DNA of 64,000 nt, taken from positions 10,843,508 to 10,907,507 of the forward strand of contig OX419342.1 of assembly GCA_948470475.1 (NCBI GenBank). Reading direction: 5' to 3'. Shown here piece after piece: positions 1-15,081 of this stretch; position 1 is the first letter of the stretch; the number at the start of each line of letters is the position of its first letter. The notes below the pieces were generated by a model. The model worked only from the letters and a program-made list of their open reading frames with translations, did not search any database and was not told where the DNA came from. Source of the stretch: Galaxea fascicularis (lineage: Eukaryota > Cnidaria > Anthozoa > Scleractinia > Euphylliidae). The position numbers were made by a program, and so were the translations under genes.

Positions 1-131
1 AAAAGGATTATACAACCACATGCTAAGCAAGCGTAAACAGCCATAAATAACTTAACCAAGGATCATACAGGGAGCGAGCGTGTGGTTATCACCTCCCTAT
101 TGCTTCAGTAAAGAACCCGAAGATAACTTAC

Positions 132-317
132 CAATACCTTTTCTTGGAATTTCTGTGCTTGAGTTGCGAGGCTTGATGGAATTTGACTGCGCGTATTTCT
201 AAAGCTCGTTGTTGACGGCATAATGCTCATTAACAGAATCATTTTGAATACACAGGCCGCTTTGCACATTTTGTAAATCATTTCATAGCGATACAGGATT
301 TTACGCTTTCCAAACAA
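132..317 (-). CDS. Possible first coding exon, signal-peptide-like
   Basis: A minus-strand reading frame begins at an ATG at 317, with an alternative ATG at 269. It ends at a strong splice donor (GTAAGT, plus-strand ACTTAC at 126-131) in phase 0. From the inner ATG the peptide starts with a hydrophobic stretch (CVFKMILLMSIM) like a secretory signal, followed by a polar segment rich in Ser, Thr and Gln. The next exon would lie beyond the left edge, so the product cannot be named. It could also be a chance frame that happens to abut a GT. Confidence 0.3.
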
Positions 318-1417
318 CCAAGATAATGACCGATAGTTTCGTTACCTGCCGACTCCAGGGCAAAGGAATTTTACAGAATCACAGTCTGTTAAACGGAATG
401 ACTAAACAAAGACCGCGGTACTTTGTGAGTATTCAGTTATCGCAACGAAGATAAAGAAACAATGAAAGAGAGACAATTAGGAAAACAATGAAACATTGAC
501 TAAGACGCTTGACGTTTGAAAAAAAAAGTAAATAAAGCTGACGTCGTAAATAAAACTGTTTCCTTTGTTGATTACTGTACTGATGTAACTGTTACTGAAG
601 TACTGATGTTTCAGGTGGATCAAAACACATGCCGTATTATACTGTGAGCAATCTTTCGTCTCTTTGTTAATTAACTACAGCCAACTCTAGTTATTGAAGA
701 CACCTTGGGGACGCAATTGTATTTTACCATCTGGAAAAACAAAGTGCGAAAACAATTCATTGAAAACAATCAAAGAAGAGGTTTTCATATTTGTTAAAGA
801 TACTACACCAATTTCTGCGCAACGGGCTATAGTGCCTCGGCAAAAATTTGCGCACAGCTGCAATCAGTTTAAAAATTCCCGTTATTTACAAAATTTATGA
901 TGAACTTAACATTTGGAGAGAGAAAGTGGATGAGCTCAGTTAAAAATCAGTGGTAGCGAGACAGCGAAGATGAAGTGGCACTGCCCAGTTACGATTGCAG
1001 TTAGGACTCCCGTCCCCCTTGGGATCGGCTCAAAATCGCCTTCCATTTTCAACATTGAAATGATCGGGAAAGTTTCGAATCGGGTAAAAAAAGATGAAAA
1101 CACTGGCTATTCAGTGTAATAAACAATTCGGAACTGTAGAGGCCCTGTCAAACCTCGCTTTTCCAAACTTTTCCTTTCGGTAGTACTATCAAAAGTCGCT
1201 CCTCTGAAACGTCCTCGTTGAATTGGTTAGCTCTATCAGAACCATTTAAGTAACAGCATCAGAAGTCCCCTTGGGGTAGCAGTATGAAAAGTCGCCCTTC
1301 TAACAGGCCCCCTTCACTGCTAAGTCGCCAACCCAACAGGTCCCCTGTTAGTAACACTGTTTAAAGTCACCCCTACCCCCTCAACAGTCCGCCTTTGGAT
1401 AGCATAGAGTTCTAAAG
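318..1417. other. Intergenic, no gene seen
   Basis: No coding exon can be supported here. Positions about 1185-1400 hold degenerate direct copies of a C-rich motif of the form AAGTCGCCC...AACAGGCCCC, spaced roughly 45-60 bases apart, which looks like a decayed minisatellite. Confidence 0.5.
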
Positions 1418-1807
1418 TGTGACGTCACAAAAAAATTAAATTTGTGAAAATTATAGGATTTGGCGCCATTTTCGAATGGAGTATCCTTTAAAAAGTGTTC
1501 TTGCCAAAACTTAGCTCTTAATTGTAATTCCCAGCTGAAATATGAAGGATTGAAATTTGATACTGCCCCACATAAATCTCTCTAATTTTGAGTCAGTTGT
1601 AAACTGAAGGAACTGAAACAAATTTTGAAGGGTTTGTATGGAATGCCATCAAACTTTGATCCCTTATATCTCTACCGGGAATTGCAATTCGGAGCTAATT
1701 TTTGGGATGAGGGCGTATTTTAGGATGCTCTATAAGAATATGGCATCATATCAATGTGAAGTATATATGAAATAATTCATATTTGTACTGCGGTTGTAGA
1801 TGCAAGT

Positions 1808-1838
<31 letters not shown>

Positions 1839-1873
1839 TTAAGCAACTGGAAAGAAGAAGCCTGAAAAAATCA

Positions 1874-1907
<34 letters not shown>

Positions 1908-1946
1908 GATACCGGTGCGATGCTCTACCAACTGAGCTATGAAGCC
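1874..1946 (-). repeat. tRNA-derived unit (left arm)
   Basis: Read on the minus strand, the unit folds as a tRNA. It has a fully paired acceptor stem (GGCTTCA/TGAAGCC), a D arm GCTC...GAGC, and a perfect T arm with loop TTCGAAT, which is the pol III B box. The anticodon stem is weak and the base 5' of the apparent GGT anticodon is C instead of U. That makes a working tRNA unlikely; it is better read as a tRNA-derived SINE head. Confidence 0.6.
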
Positions 1947-2072
1947 ACGCATTGGGAGCGAGGTCAATTTATTGAGTTCATATTTTCCCGCACAGTGAAG
2001 TGATGTGAAGTATATGGACTGAAAAACTCAGCAAAACTCAAAAAAATCAATAATTTGCCTCGCTCCCAATGT

Positions 2073-2074
2073 GG

Positions 2075-2108
<34 letters not shown>

Positions 2109-2111
2109 ATC

Positions 2112-2145
<34 letters not shown>
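2073..2145 (+). repeat. tRNA-derived unit (right arm)
   Basis: This is a near-identical, oppositely oriented copy of the unit at 1874-1946, with the same acceptor and T-arm pairing. It differs at one base in the anticodon arm (GAGCGTCGC instead of GAGCATCGC). The flanking GGGAGCGAGG word is also mirrored. Confidence 0.6.
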
Positions 2146-2261
2146 TGATTTTTTTCAAGCTTCTTCTTTCCAGTTGCTTAAATTGGAAATTTTACTGCGA
2201 TGATCACTCTTAACTTGCATATCCCATAATTTCAAAAATTTTATTTTTGTGACGTCAACAC

Positions 2262-4917
2262 ATTAGAACAGGTCTCTGCTGACAGGCCCTATCTGGTTTT
2301 ACTTTGTAACAAGTCGCGTTACCCTCACGACCCCATCCCCTGCTAAAACGAGGCATCAGAACTGGAAATACTGAAATAAATACATTCAGGCGGTGTATTG
2401 GAAAAATAAACATTATTACATTTCCTCAGACATTTTTCTTTGGAGTTATGGACTTCGTTGTGGTTCACAACGCGCAGGGGTATAAATGATATATAAAGCA
2501 CTATGGGTGGGGAGGGTGAAGGTGGAGATTGTACTCTTTCATTTACTCTAATTTTAACTGTTCCACTCTCACAATAACACAAAAGCATAGACCTCTATCC
2601 AATCCAAGCCTTTTCCCCTCCTGACTTAAATCTGTGACCACAAGTCAAGAGAAGGAGTCTGTTCGGTAGGAGAAGATATTTTTAACTTTTTCTCTCAACA
2701 TCTACATCTCAAAACTCAAACTTTAAGAAAAAGCGAAGTAACCCTTTGACCCTTGAACTCCCAGAATTGATTAGCATGTAACTTCTCCTTATAACATCAA
2801 TACATTGTTCAGCTGACGGGTGATGAGAATTGACAAATTTATCAGCCAGAGGGAGTCATCTTGATATACCAGTAACCCAACAACTGTGTAGCAGCTAGAA
2901 AGGAGAATCAATGATCTAATCTTGGGATCCAGAGTTGAAGGGTTAAGGGAATAATCCCTCTGAAATTTCCCCTACAACATGAAAGACACTGTAATCGTAT
3001 TGAAACATTAACTTTTGTAGTGTTATGTTGTAGTTTTAGACTTAAACAAATTTAAAACAGAATCCTTGAGAGGCTGCAGCTGTTTGTATTAAAAAATTTA
3101 TTTTAAAATACCAACCACACTTACTGCATTCAAAAAACACAATCATAATCAACATTTTGCTACCACTTCACTTGTTACCCTGATAACAATAAAACAGTCT
3201 AAAATGAACACAAATGAGAGCTAATAATAAATTAACTATACTACAACTGCAGATGGGACCCAAGAATTTTACAAGTATTCTTACACCTCTTGAATAGAGT
3301 TTAAAATCCAAATAAAAAATGTTCTATTGTGTTTAAAATTGCTCTAAGATCCCATGATTAAACCATAGTCATGTCCAGATAGTATACATTTTGCTAAAGT
3401 CACTGGCTTAGCTATGTCATTTCACGAATACCTTCCAAGTCAATAACATAAACGCTTCAAAGATGAGCTAAGCTGCTGATTGGTTAAAAATACATACAAG
3501 TTAACTAGAACCCAGTCAAAAGCAGACTTCATAATTTGTTGGCCAAAGCATTGGTTTGACTATGGAAAATACAGCAAGATGAGGTAATGCACATCCCTGA
3601 CTGACAACATCTGGATTTACACCTGTCATTTTCTGGTCATAAAACAGTACATGTGACACTATTATGGATATCAGCCAGCATCATTATAAACTACACAGTT
3701 CATCAATTATTGAAACTCTAATTTAAGAGAATGAAAGATAATTTTTTGTGACCCATTCCAACCCTAAAAAATCTTCCAATTAGTAAGGTAAAAACCGTAA
3801 ATACATTAGTCTACCACCAATTGATAAATTTAGTCCTAATTTCATGCCAATTCAAATAAGACCCTTCCTTTATCGGTACATGCACCTTAGAGGTCAGGAC
3901 CGGGGAGTAACCCTACCCCCCCTTTTTGCCACAACAAGGGTTAATACAGCCTCCCCCATCAAATGCTGCTGTGTATTTGCTATGCTATTGGATCTACTCA
4001 GCTACTCTTCACATTTAAAACAAAATTGAATCTATGTGCTTCAAAATGCACCAATACCAAATAATGTTAAACCCTGAAAGTAATTGCTTCTCTGCATTAA
4101 CTGTTGCAATTATATCATTTGAGTACATTGAAAACAAACCCAGAATAAAACCACTTGAACTAACACTAAATTACCACTGTGAAATGATAGTACAACTTTT
4201 TTAAGCAAAAAGCAGGAGTCTGACACAAAAGTCATCACATGATCTGATCCAGTTAAGTTCTTAACTGTAAAATAATCTGAGGAAAAACAACCAATCAGAA
4301 ATGCTTTCCAGAAACTGGGTACGTGGCAATGCACTCAACATTGTAAATTATAGTAACTGTTACTGGCCTGCAACATGCAGATCACATGTACAATCTATAT
4401 AACTGTACTAGAGAATATCACAAATTTCAAGGTTGAAAAAGTTAACCAAGTCTAACAAATAAAAGATACAAAGTACCAGTCACTTGCATTCTACTGACAA
4501 CAACAACCCCATTCCACTCTCTAAGTGATAACTTTGGTACACAAAAATTTGGTTTTATCAAAGGCGTTGATATTGCAAATTAGCCACCTTACAGGGATTC
4601 AAAAATGATGTTTTGGGTGTTAGCTCTTCATCAGAGCAAATCCAAATTGCCGATACAGTGTAACTTTGATAGCTAAGTTATGTTAAGCTCTATTTAGAGG
4701 CTACTTATTCATTGTCCATAGAATAAGGTCTTTCTGACCATTAAAGGAGTTATAAATTATAAGGGTTTCATTCTCCAAAGTACTGTCAACTCACACAAAT
4801 GAGTCTATTCTGAAGTATACTGCCTTAGTGATAAAAAATGTGTCAACTGCTGTTGAATAAAGGCAACATACATGAATGTGATGTAGAGGTATAATGGTAT
4901 TCTGAGGGTCGCGTATG
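2262..4917. other. Likely 3' UTR of the LC3 gene, and intergenic DNA
   Basis: No coding exon was found. The stretch from about 3090 to 4917 is low-complexity AT-rich DNA free of obvious repeats, directly downstream of the minus-strand LC3 stop codon. A minus-strand AATAAA (plus-strand TTTATT at 3097-3102) is a candidate polyadenylation signal. The UTR extent is inferred only. Confidence 0.35.
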
Positions 4918-7900
<2,983 letters not shown>

Positions 7901-9500
7901 ACTTCAAGCGCTAATATATCAGTTTTTCTCGTCAAGCAAAGTTCTACAGATGAGATCGACGGAAGACAGCTCTGAAAATGACGAAACTTTCCGCTGCAAC
8001 GCAAGCCTGCTGCGCTAATTCGCTTATCGACTGTTTCGCCCCGACTGACCAATTGGAAGCCTTGATAGATCGGGAGTGAACGAATGGACGGCTCACTGAG
8101 TAGACACATACCCAGTCCCCTGACTACCCACAGTGGTCTTTCCCTTCCGGGAAGCGGAACAAACAAGAAAAACAAGGGAGATAATCTAGAGACAACTTGA
8201 AGTGCTTGCAAATGTGTTTACTGTCGTCGGCTAAGCCCTGACCTTTGCAGCTTTGACGTGCTTCAGTAATGAGGACAGTGAAAATCGTGTCATAGTGTAA
8301 GTCTGTGATTTCTCCATTAGTGTTTTTTTTCCTTTCCATATCTTTTACTTTTTATTTTCTTGCCTTTGCCATAGCAATGTTCATGGTAATACATGACTCA
8401 GAAGCAGCATCAGCAGTGACGGTCGCTGGTCTTGTCACGCAATCAGCCAAAATAAAACTCGAAGCGCCTGGAAGCTAGAATTGCATAATGTCGTGAGCCC
8501 GATGGGCTACTGATGTCCTGAAATGGAAGGAGTAGCCTTGAACAAACAACAGGACTAACTGCTAGGCTGATGCCATTCGACAGTGGTTAATTGAGAAATT
8601 AAATGCACTGAGGCAATGTATAATCATTCCAATGAGAAAAGAAGCGGAGGCTACTCACATGAGTAATGACGGGGGAAAAGGGCGTGCCTACATGACGCAG
8701 TACTGCAAGGAACAGGATAGGCGGGGGAATCAATCACAAGAGAAATCAGAGCCCAGAGATCCATTTGGGAGGAACTATTAGTATGGTAGGGAACAATTCG
8801 AGCGCGACTGTACTGATGGCAAGAGTTGCTCTTTCCACGCAAATCTTTAAAACGAAAATAGAAATTCCCTTTTTTTGAAACATGTCTTACGATCACGTAC
8901 TTGCTCATTCTTATATGCTCTTTTTTTTATGTAAGCTATATCTACACAAGGAACTTTCGTGAAAAAAGTAAAGCTGATCACATGACCTACTGTTGTTAAA
9001 GGCCTATATTTATTTGTGAGACTGAAAAATCTTGGTAAGATTCATGTACCCTCTCCCTGACTTGCCTGTCCAGCAACAGATCAACCGATTTTTACGTGTC
9101 CGTTCAAATTGCCTGCCGTGAAACTACTTACGCAATAACTTGGGCTTCCAAAGGAATGCCTGGGCTTCGTTCATGTTTCTTGTCCTGCTGTCAAAAATCG
9201 CCCTCACTGCTCTTCAGCGCGTGCGCAATATGTAAGAGTATGCATAGGGAAGGTCAAGCAAACACGACATGGAAATTTATCGACATGTCAATTTACCAGT
9301 TTACGGTTAGGTTTACGACGATCGAAAAGTAGTTCTTTGTGACGTTAACCACAATGTGATGTAGAAGTATTTCCAGATTGATGGCAGGGAAGAAAATAAA
9401 CAGCAAGGGCTTCTAAAAATCTTTTGTCAAGACTTTAGTTGTTGGATCATCATGGATTTTCAAACAATAGAACAGGTACAGAATGTAAAATGAGTGTTGA
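7901..9500. other. LC3 promoter/5' UTR side and intergenic DNA
   Basis: The LC3 5' UTR and promoter should lie just above 7900 on the minus strand. A 144-codon minus frame at 7777-8211 overlaps LC3 exon 1 out of frame and is not a gene. Nothing further can be supported up to 9.5 kb. Confidence 0.4.
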
Positions 9501-9639
9501 ATCAATTGTGAAGGTATAAAAAGTATGAATTTCCTTTATTTACTAAGCTTACGTAAGTGCATGCGTTGTCCAATGTTATTGTTTGCAAGTCGTATATGAC
9601 AATTAGCCTGTCAGTAAGAGCTTTGAGTTCTGCCTATAA

Positions 9640-10150
9640 CGAAAACAGTCAAGATCTCCAATCAACGCCATGGTCCTGGTGGAAGGTCAAGTCCACCACT
9701 TGTAAAAAGATCCCGGAAGTGAAGACTGTACACAGTGATTGGTGTGTTTCGATCCGTCTTTTGTCATTTGTTAACAGACTGACCAACAACAACACACGTA
9801 CAGACATTAATCTAACAAAAGATGGATCGAAACGTACCAATCACTGTTTACAACAGACAAACAACAGACCGACTAATTTTACTAACAATACACGTGCACA
9901 CATTAGACTAACAAAAGACGGATCGAAACGCACCGATCACTTTGTGCAGTCTTCACAGCCAATTACAACTAGGCTTAACTGACAGTCGACCAATAACATC
10001 ACGACTTCGTTGACCAATCACAACAACGACCAGAGTATTTATACCATCTACTGACATTCTCAGGTTGTCGAAACGTCAGTCAACTCACCACAAACAGTCC
10101 TTCTCAGGACTACACTCACCCGGACGATCGTACTCCACTTAATTATGATA
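9640..10150 (+). mobile_element. Decayed retroelement 3' end, Penelope-like (tentative)
   Basis: A word of about 50 bases containing AAAGACGGATCGAAAC occurs three times: 9720-9781 (inverted), 9817-9850 and 9906-9957 (direct). It is followed by ACGACCAGAGTATTTATACC, a TTGTCGAAACGTCAGT word and CCTTCTCAGGACTACACTCA. From memory, this string occurs at the 3' ends of cnidarian Penelope-like retroelements. The 141-codon frame across it (9557-9982) is repetitive and not a credible protein. Confidence 0.35.
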
Positions 10151-10569
10151 TAACTTCTGGGTTCAAACCATTTACGATTTTAAGAAACATTATATTTAAG
10201 ATCTTACCTTAGATTTAAATTAAGTTATCAGGTCGCTGTGGTTTTTTCCGCTTAAAATCAAGCTGCATCTCGCCGCTTTTTTATCGGAGAAGCACGTTCA
10301 AAGACTTTCACGGAAGGATTACCACCAAAGTTAGCGGAGAATGCGAAGGGTACCAGTGGAAATGTTGTCGTCTATCGTATGCCAACAAAACCATCACAGT
10401 CTTTCACACCAAGGAATATCAGAGAATGTGTTTTTGTTTTTTTCCTTCCTTTGAATTTAGGCTGAACCCCTGAGTGGAGGTCCGCGGGAAGAAAATTTCG
10501 AGAAAACGTCTTGTAAATCGTAAACAACATTTCACCTATCGAGCGGCCATAATTTTATTTTTCATAGCG

Positions 10570-10700
10570 AGCAAATCATACAAGACCAAGAGCCATGATG
10601 GGACAGAGAGGAAGTCTTGTAATGGGGTATGGGATATCTTAATTTTAAAAAAATCTATTTTTAGAAACAAGCTAGCAACTTCCGGTCTCCCGGGAAACTC
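10570..10700 (+). repeat. Dispersed repeat, copy A
   Basis: The run AAGAGCCATGATGGGACAGA, with GGGATATCTTAATTTTAAAA further on and TTCCGGT near the end, recurs in opposite orientation at 12475-12600. The family is not identified. Confidence 0.6.
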
Positions 10701-10955
10701 GTTTGCGTGTGCGCGAGGCTTGGGAGTTAGTCCGACTTTGTTGAAAAGATGCCAAAGGTGGTGCCGTAACGGCAAAGTGAACGTGACTTGGTTTCAAAAT
10801 GCTTTTTTCAGTCTTTATTGAGGAAGAACAACTGCAGATTGCCGAATTTGATGCACAAACAAGTTATTTAACATCGGGTTTGTGAAATGCAATCAAAACT
10901 CTCGTTTGAACCACAGTTAACAGTTCTGTGAGTTTGAAAACCTTTCGCCGAATCA

Positions 10956-11214
10956 GGGGCCATTCCATTATTCCATTTAATATCCACACCCCCCCCCCCT
11001 ATGGATGACATGAAGGGGGTGGGCAAAGTCATTTCTGAGGGGGTGAGCCAGTCGGCATCCTTTGATCTTGCGATTTTTTCCGAGGGGAAGTACAAAATTT
11101 GGCTTATTTCTGAGGGGGGGTTGTGTCGGCACTTTGATCTTCTTTCCTTAGGGGGTAAATTCTTGGTGACTTCATCCATGGGGGGCGGGGGTGGATATTA
11201 AATGGAATGGCCCC
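10956..11214. mobile_element. Small TIR element (MITE-like)
   Basis: The ends are inverted copies: GGGGCCATTCCATT at 10956 and AATGGAATGGCCCC ending at 11214. Both ends also carry TATCCAC and a C- or G-run. The interior has two diverged direct copies of a G-rich motif (TTTCTGAGGGGG). It is about 259 bases long without coding capacity. Confidence 0.7.
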
Positions 11215-12470
11215 ATGTGGCCGAACAAGGCCGTAACGGCCGCCAAAACAGGAATCAAACGCCACAGTTTGAATGCACTTTTATTCGAGACGCTAGTGTG
11301 TGTGTGTGATTCAACTGTAGCTAAATTCAAAACTGCTGCAGTAGCACGTGAATCAACATCTTATATATTCTCTCAGCTCATGAATAAACATGCACTAATT
11401 GGCACCACTGTCGCTACACCCCAGGTTAACTTCGATATGCAGTGTATTCAAGCTTTAAGCCTCACCTTCATCAATCGAACTTAAAAAAAGCGTCCCTTAA
11501 CTCTATGAGAATCCTGTCAAGAGTTTTCTTCAAAAGAGATAAATATAAGATATTTAAGGACTAGTAATTTTTTTTCCACTGTCTGTAATGGAAGAGAGGG
11601 CTGCAATGAGGTGGGGCCAATGCACCACACATATTATTGTGATATATCTGTTTATTTTATGACTTTTGTGTGAAACTTATGGGTGAGCTTTTGTTATGGT
11701 TTCATATAATTATGTGTTGACTTTGGCACACTGTAATGTTTGTGGAGGTTTATCTTGAAAAGATACTTTTAATGCGGTGTTACGTTTACATGGCACACTT
11801 GGCTTTGCACACTTTTACCTGTTTTCTACCAGCTTCTATTGTGAGGGATTAATGTGTTTGAAAGCAGAAACGGTATGTTTTTCTATCTTGACTAATTTTA
11901 AGTTTTTGCTCTGTGATGGGTACCCAGATAATTATTATGAGTGTGAAAACAATCATTCTGTTTTAATTCATAGATAAAATGAACATGGTCTATCGCTTTT
12001 GTTAACTCTCAGGCACTGATAACTTAAATTCTATCACCGTGCCAGATGATATGCAGCCAATTCGCACTTCTCCGCCTCTGTTGTCATTGTATTACATTGC
12101 TTGTGTATCGGAGCGTCCACTGTTGAACTGTAGCTTTCTTTGTCATAAGACCTTAAGCGAACGATGAAGTCTCTCTCTATAGTACTGCGGCCTTATGCTA
12201 TTTAAACATCAAGAGTTTCTTTTTTGCAATGTTTAAATACAGCTTTTAATACTGTAGATAACTTCATAAACGTTAATTGTACAACAACCGGTAAGATAAA
12301 TCATCATCAAACCACACGAATCAGTGAACCCAAAACGACTATAAATATGGATGAAACAATCGAGCAAGCTAACGGCTAGAGAACCGACGACTAAAACCGA
12401 CAGTGAATGGCAGCCAAACAATTCTCCACATCCCTTCTGCATCCCGTCCGCCATTTTTTTTTTTTTTTTT
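11215..12470. other. Intergenic, nothing supported
   Basis: This is AT-rich DNA with short unrelated reading frames. A 23-base poly-T tract begins near 12453. Confidence 0.4.
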
Positions 12471-12474
12471 TTTT

Positions 12475-12600
12475 TGGAGGTCTACCGGAAATTTGTCTCC
12501 TAGATTTTTTTGAAATTAAGATATCCCAAAGGCTATTACCGGGAGACTCCCTCTCTGTCCCATTATGGCTCTTGACTACGTTTAAGGTTACTGTCAACCT
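12475..12600 (-). repeat. Dispersed repeat, copy B
   Basis: This is the reverse-oriented relative of 10570-10700. It shares the AAGAGCCATNATGGGACAGA, GGGATATCTTAATTT and TTTCCGGT blocks. It abuts the poly-T tract, which may be its tail. Confidence 0.6.
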
Positions 12601-13608
12601 TCAGGGGTCATATTTTTCAAAATTTGAGTTTTTGAGTCTTTGGTTAAACGAATAATTAAACTAGCAACTGGCGAAAGAAAATTTACAACATGTGCAAGAG
12701 AACACGAGAAACGGGAAAAAACTGTTTTCGAGCAAAGTTAGTAAATAGTGAGAGGTGTGATAATCCTATTTGGTATCCAGCAGTCTGTTTCCATTTTTCG
12801 CGGTGGCTTTTCCTCGCTCCACTTTGGTCTCCACGCTTGTTTCGAGGTTTCTTGCAAAGAAATCACCATCAAACCTAGATTAGATATTAGTTGTAAGTAA
12901 AAGATTCTGAAAATAATTCGACAAGGACAACAAAAACGATATCCGAGTGGAGCGAAGAAATGATTTTGTGTTAATACACGAGCGCATTTATCGCAATAAC
13001 CAGCGCTTGCTTCGGGTTAATTTCTTCCCTTTTTCACTCCACGCGCCGTTTTAGGCTCTCTTCTCGCTTTCGGGGGGTTCAATGAACTCTCCACGGCCGA
13101 CCTATTTCTTCCCATTTTAAAATAATAAATATAAAAATAGACTCCTCGCCTGTCACTGAACAAGGAATCAACTTTCCCGCGAACTGATGAAGCTGTATGT
13201 CACGTTTCCTCTTCAGGGGGTTCTTCGGTTGTTCTCTATTGGTCGGCGGTATGACCGCGTAGACATCAACTTCGATGAGGCGTGAAAACTGTGAAAAACT
13301 TTGAAGGCCAAAAGCTCGGGGTATATTATTGTGTGTATTCCCTTCATTCAAACGAATTAATCTCAATCTAGATTTATCGGATTTGAGCGAAATTTGCCCA
13401 AAATGTTCGTCACACATTGGCTCACCAAAGTTTATGAGGCTTTTACAAAGTTCGAAATATTTTGCCAGTGCCGTCCAAGCGCGTGACACGCATAGAGAAA
13501 AATTCTATTGGCCAACTTTATAATGGCTTTTCTCAGGAACTAATGGAAATATCGAAAAAGCCTCACACACTTCGTTAGCCTATTATCTCCTGAGTGATAT
13601 AGTCCAGC

Positions 13609-13845
13609 GGCCCGGTTGTTCGAAAGCCGATTAGCGCTAATCCAAGATTAAAATTAACCAAGGAGCTCAATTCTCTTTCCTCAAACGTTGTTCATTGCTG
13701 ATATTCTGCAAACTTTTAGATTAGGGGAAGTCAATCCTGAAAAACAAAAAGCAGCCGAAACAACTTTCATCCAAAAGTTAAAAACTGTAACCAAAGTTTA
13801 CGCTAATCTTGGATTAGGTTAATCGGCTTTCGAACAACCGGACCC
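13609..13845. mobile_element. TIR element (MITE-like), 237 bases
   Basis: The left end (CCGGTTGTTCGAAAGCCGAT..., 13612 on) and the right end (ATCGGCTTTCGAACAACCGG, ending 13842) are inverted copies of about 40 bases with few mismatches. The middle is non-coding. The element sits immediately before the tandem 2.2 kb units. Confidence 0.8.
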
Positions 13846-13850
13846 ACAAT

Positions 13851-13998
13851 CTTGGACAGAATAAAATGAGAAATAAACCCCCCCTCCCCCCCATATCAAT
13901 GTTGAGTTCGCGCGCAAACCAAACTGCGCCTTTTTTTCATCATTCGAATGGGGGGAGGGGGGACTTAAATTTTTCATTTGTTTTGACCGACATTGAAT
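13851..13998 (+). repeat. 145-bp repeat, unit 1
   Basis: Begins CTTGGACAGAATAAAATGAG and ends CATTTGTTTTGACCGACATT. It contains a C-run, GTTGAGTTCGCGCGCAAACC and a G-run. Related units start at 13999, 16071, 16219 and 18323. Confidence 0.9.
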
Positions 13999-14143
13999 CT
14001 TGGACTGAATAAAATGAGAAATAAAACCCCCCTCCCCTCATATCAATGTTGAGTTCGCGCGCAAACCAAACTGCGCCTTTTTTTCATCATTAGAATGGGA
14101 AGGAGGGGGGACTTAAATTTTTCATTTGTTTTGACCGAGATTG
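13999..14143 (+). repeat. 145-bp repeat, unit 2
   Basis: A direct copy of the preceding unit with CTTGGACTGAAT at its start and a GGGAAGGAGGGGGG block. It ends in GACCGAGATT and leads into the unique part of the element. Confidence 0.9.
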
Positions 14144-14286
14144 TATCCAGAGAAACAACGTGACAACAAAGGAGGCTACAGTAATCAAGAGGTCATCTGT
14201 CAACACAATTAACGGGATAAATCAACGGTCCCTGACGCAGTCACGCGCGTCACAACATGACGGAAGAACCTGAGTTTAGGTATTAC

Positions 14287-14641
14287 AGGTGGGTTATTTG
14301 GCTACCTGGCTATCTGGCTGCAAGATGGTGATCCGTCTCAAAATAGCAAAACAGCCCGCGACGCGATGGCCCGTTGTAATTCCGAACTGTTAAAAATACC
14401 GCCACGCAGTCCTGACTTAAATCCTATAGAGAACATTTTTAACATTGTGTCGAAGAAATTAAAGAAAGATGCCCTTGAGGGAGGTATTACACGTGAGTCA
14501 TATGAAGAGTTCGGTCACAGAGTGCAAAGAACAATCTATAATATTTCTCGGGAGCTGATTAATAAAACTATCGAGTCTATGAATGGTCGCATTGCCGAGA
14601 TAATACGAAACAATGTCTCCCACTCGCACCATATATATTAA
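14287..14641 (+). pseudogene. IS630/Tc1-like DDE transposase, 3' fragment (copy 1)
   Basis: The frame is open from about 14287; the only obvious internal ATG is at 14366. It encodes LQDGDPSQNSK, which carries the second catalytic Asp region of the DDE_3-type fold, and PRSPDLNPIENIFN, which carries the catalytic Glu. The N-terminal DNA-binding part and the first Asp are not found upstream, so this is a truncated remnant. Compared with copy 2 it lacks 33 bases near the 3' end, which removes the normal stop and replaces the C-terminus with VSHSHHIY. Confidence 0.8.
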
Positions 14642-14989
14642 AATTATACTCGCACGTTTTATTTACGGTTTACAATAAATTTCGTGTGGTTTAAGGTTGT
14701 ATTGCAACGATTTCAAACGATTTTGTACGATTAAGGGAATCATCGAAATAAAGACTTACCTATGCCTGTGTTTTTACTGTCACTGCTACAAAACCGTGGT
14801 AAATCGCCCAAAATCGTCCCGAGCAACTTGTAAATCGTCCCATTTTTTATTTTCCAAACATTAAACCGTGTTTTGTTATTTTGTAGAGAGAAAACGAATC
14901 CACAAGAATAAAATGTCGTTGAACAAAGACCAAAGTAAAACACATAGGTGGTTTAAATTTGTCAACCAAGCCGTGCACTGACGAATTGG

Positions 14990-15081
14990 CCCTGCGCAGC
15001 GGAAACAGGGTGTGTAGCCACCCTAGTGAACGCGGGTTCGGACCCGCTCCTATCGTTTTTTTTTTTTTTGTTTTTTTTTTA
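14990..15081 (+). repeat. tRNA-like SINE tail with poly-T
   Basis: A perfect T-arm-like hairpin GCGGGTTCGGACCCGC (15032-15047), containing a B-box-like GGTTCGGACC, is followed within 10 bases by long T-runs. The A-box half is not convincing. It may be a pol III derived insertion inside the unit. Confidence 0.4.

Larger units (their letters stand above)
1418..2261. mobile_element. Inverted-repeat element carrying two tRNA-like units
   Basis: The outer ends are inverted copies of each other: TGACGTCACAAAAA near 1419 and TTTTTGTGACGTCA near 2246. Inside, a second, longer inverted repeat (about 1800-1975 against 2062-2221) contains a tRNA-like unit in each arm, pointing outwards. No reading frame of note is present. 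The TGACGTCA ends are also a perfect CRE/ATF palindrome. I infer a non-autonomous fold-back element, or a SINE pair inside a MITE. Confidence 0.6.

Noticed and set aside
1874..2145. Two functional tRNA genes
   Set aside because: Acceptor and T arms pair well, but the anticodon arm is weak, the base before the anticodon is C not U, and the units lie inside mirrored repeat arms. A tRNA-derived repeat fits better.
9557..9982. 141-codon plus-strand frame
   Set aside because: The peptide repeats because the DNA repeats; it sits in retroelement debris.
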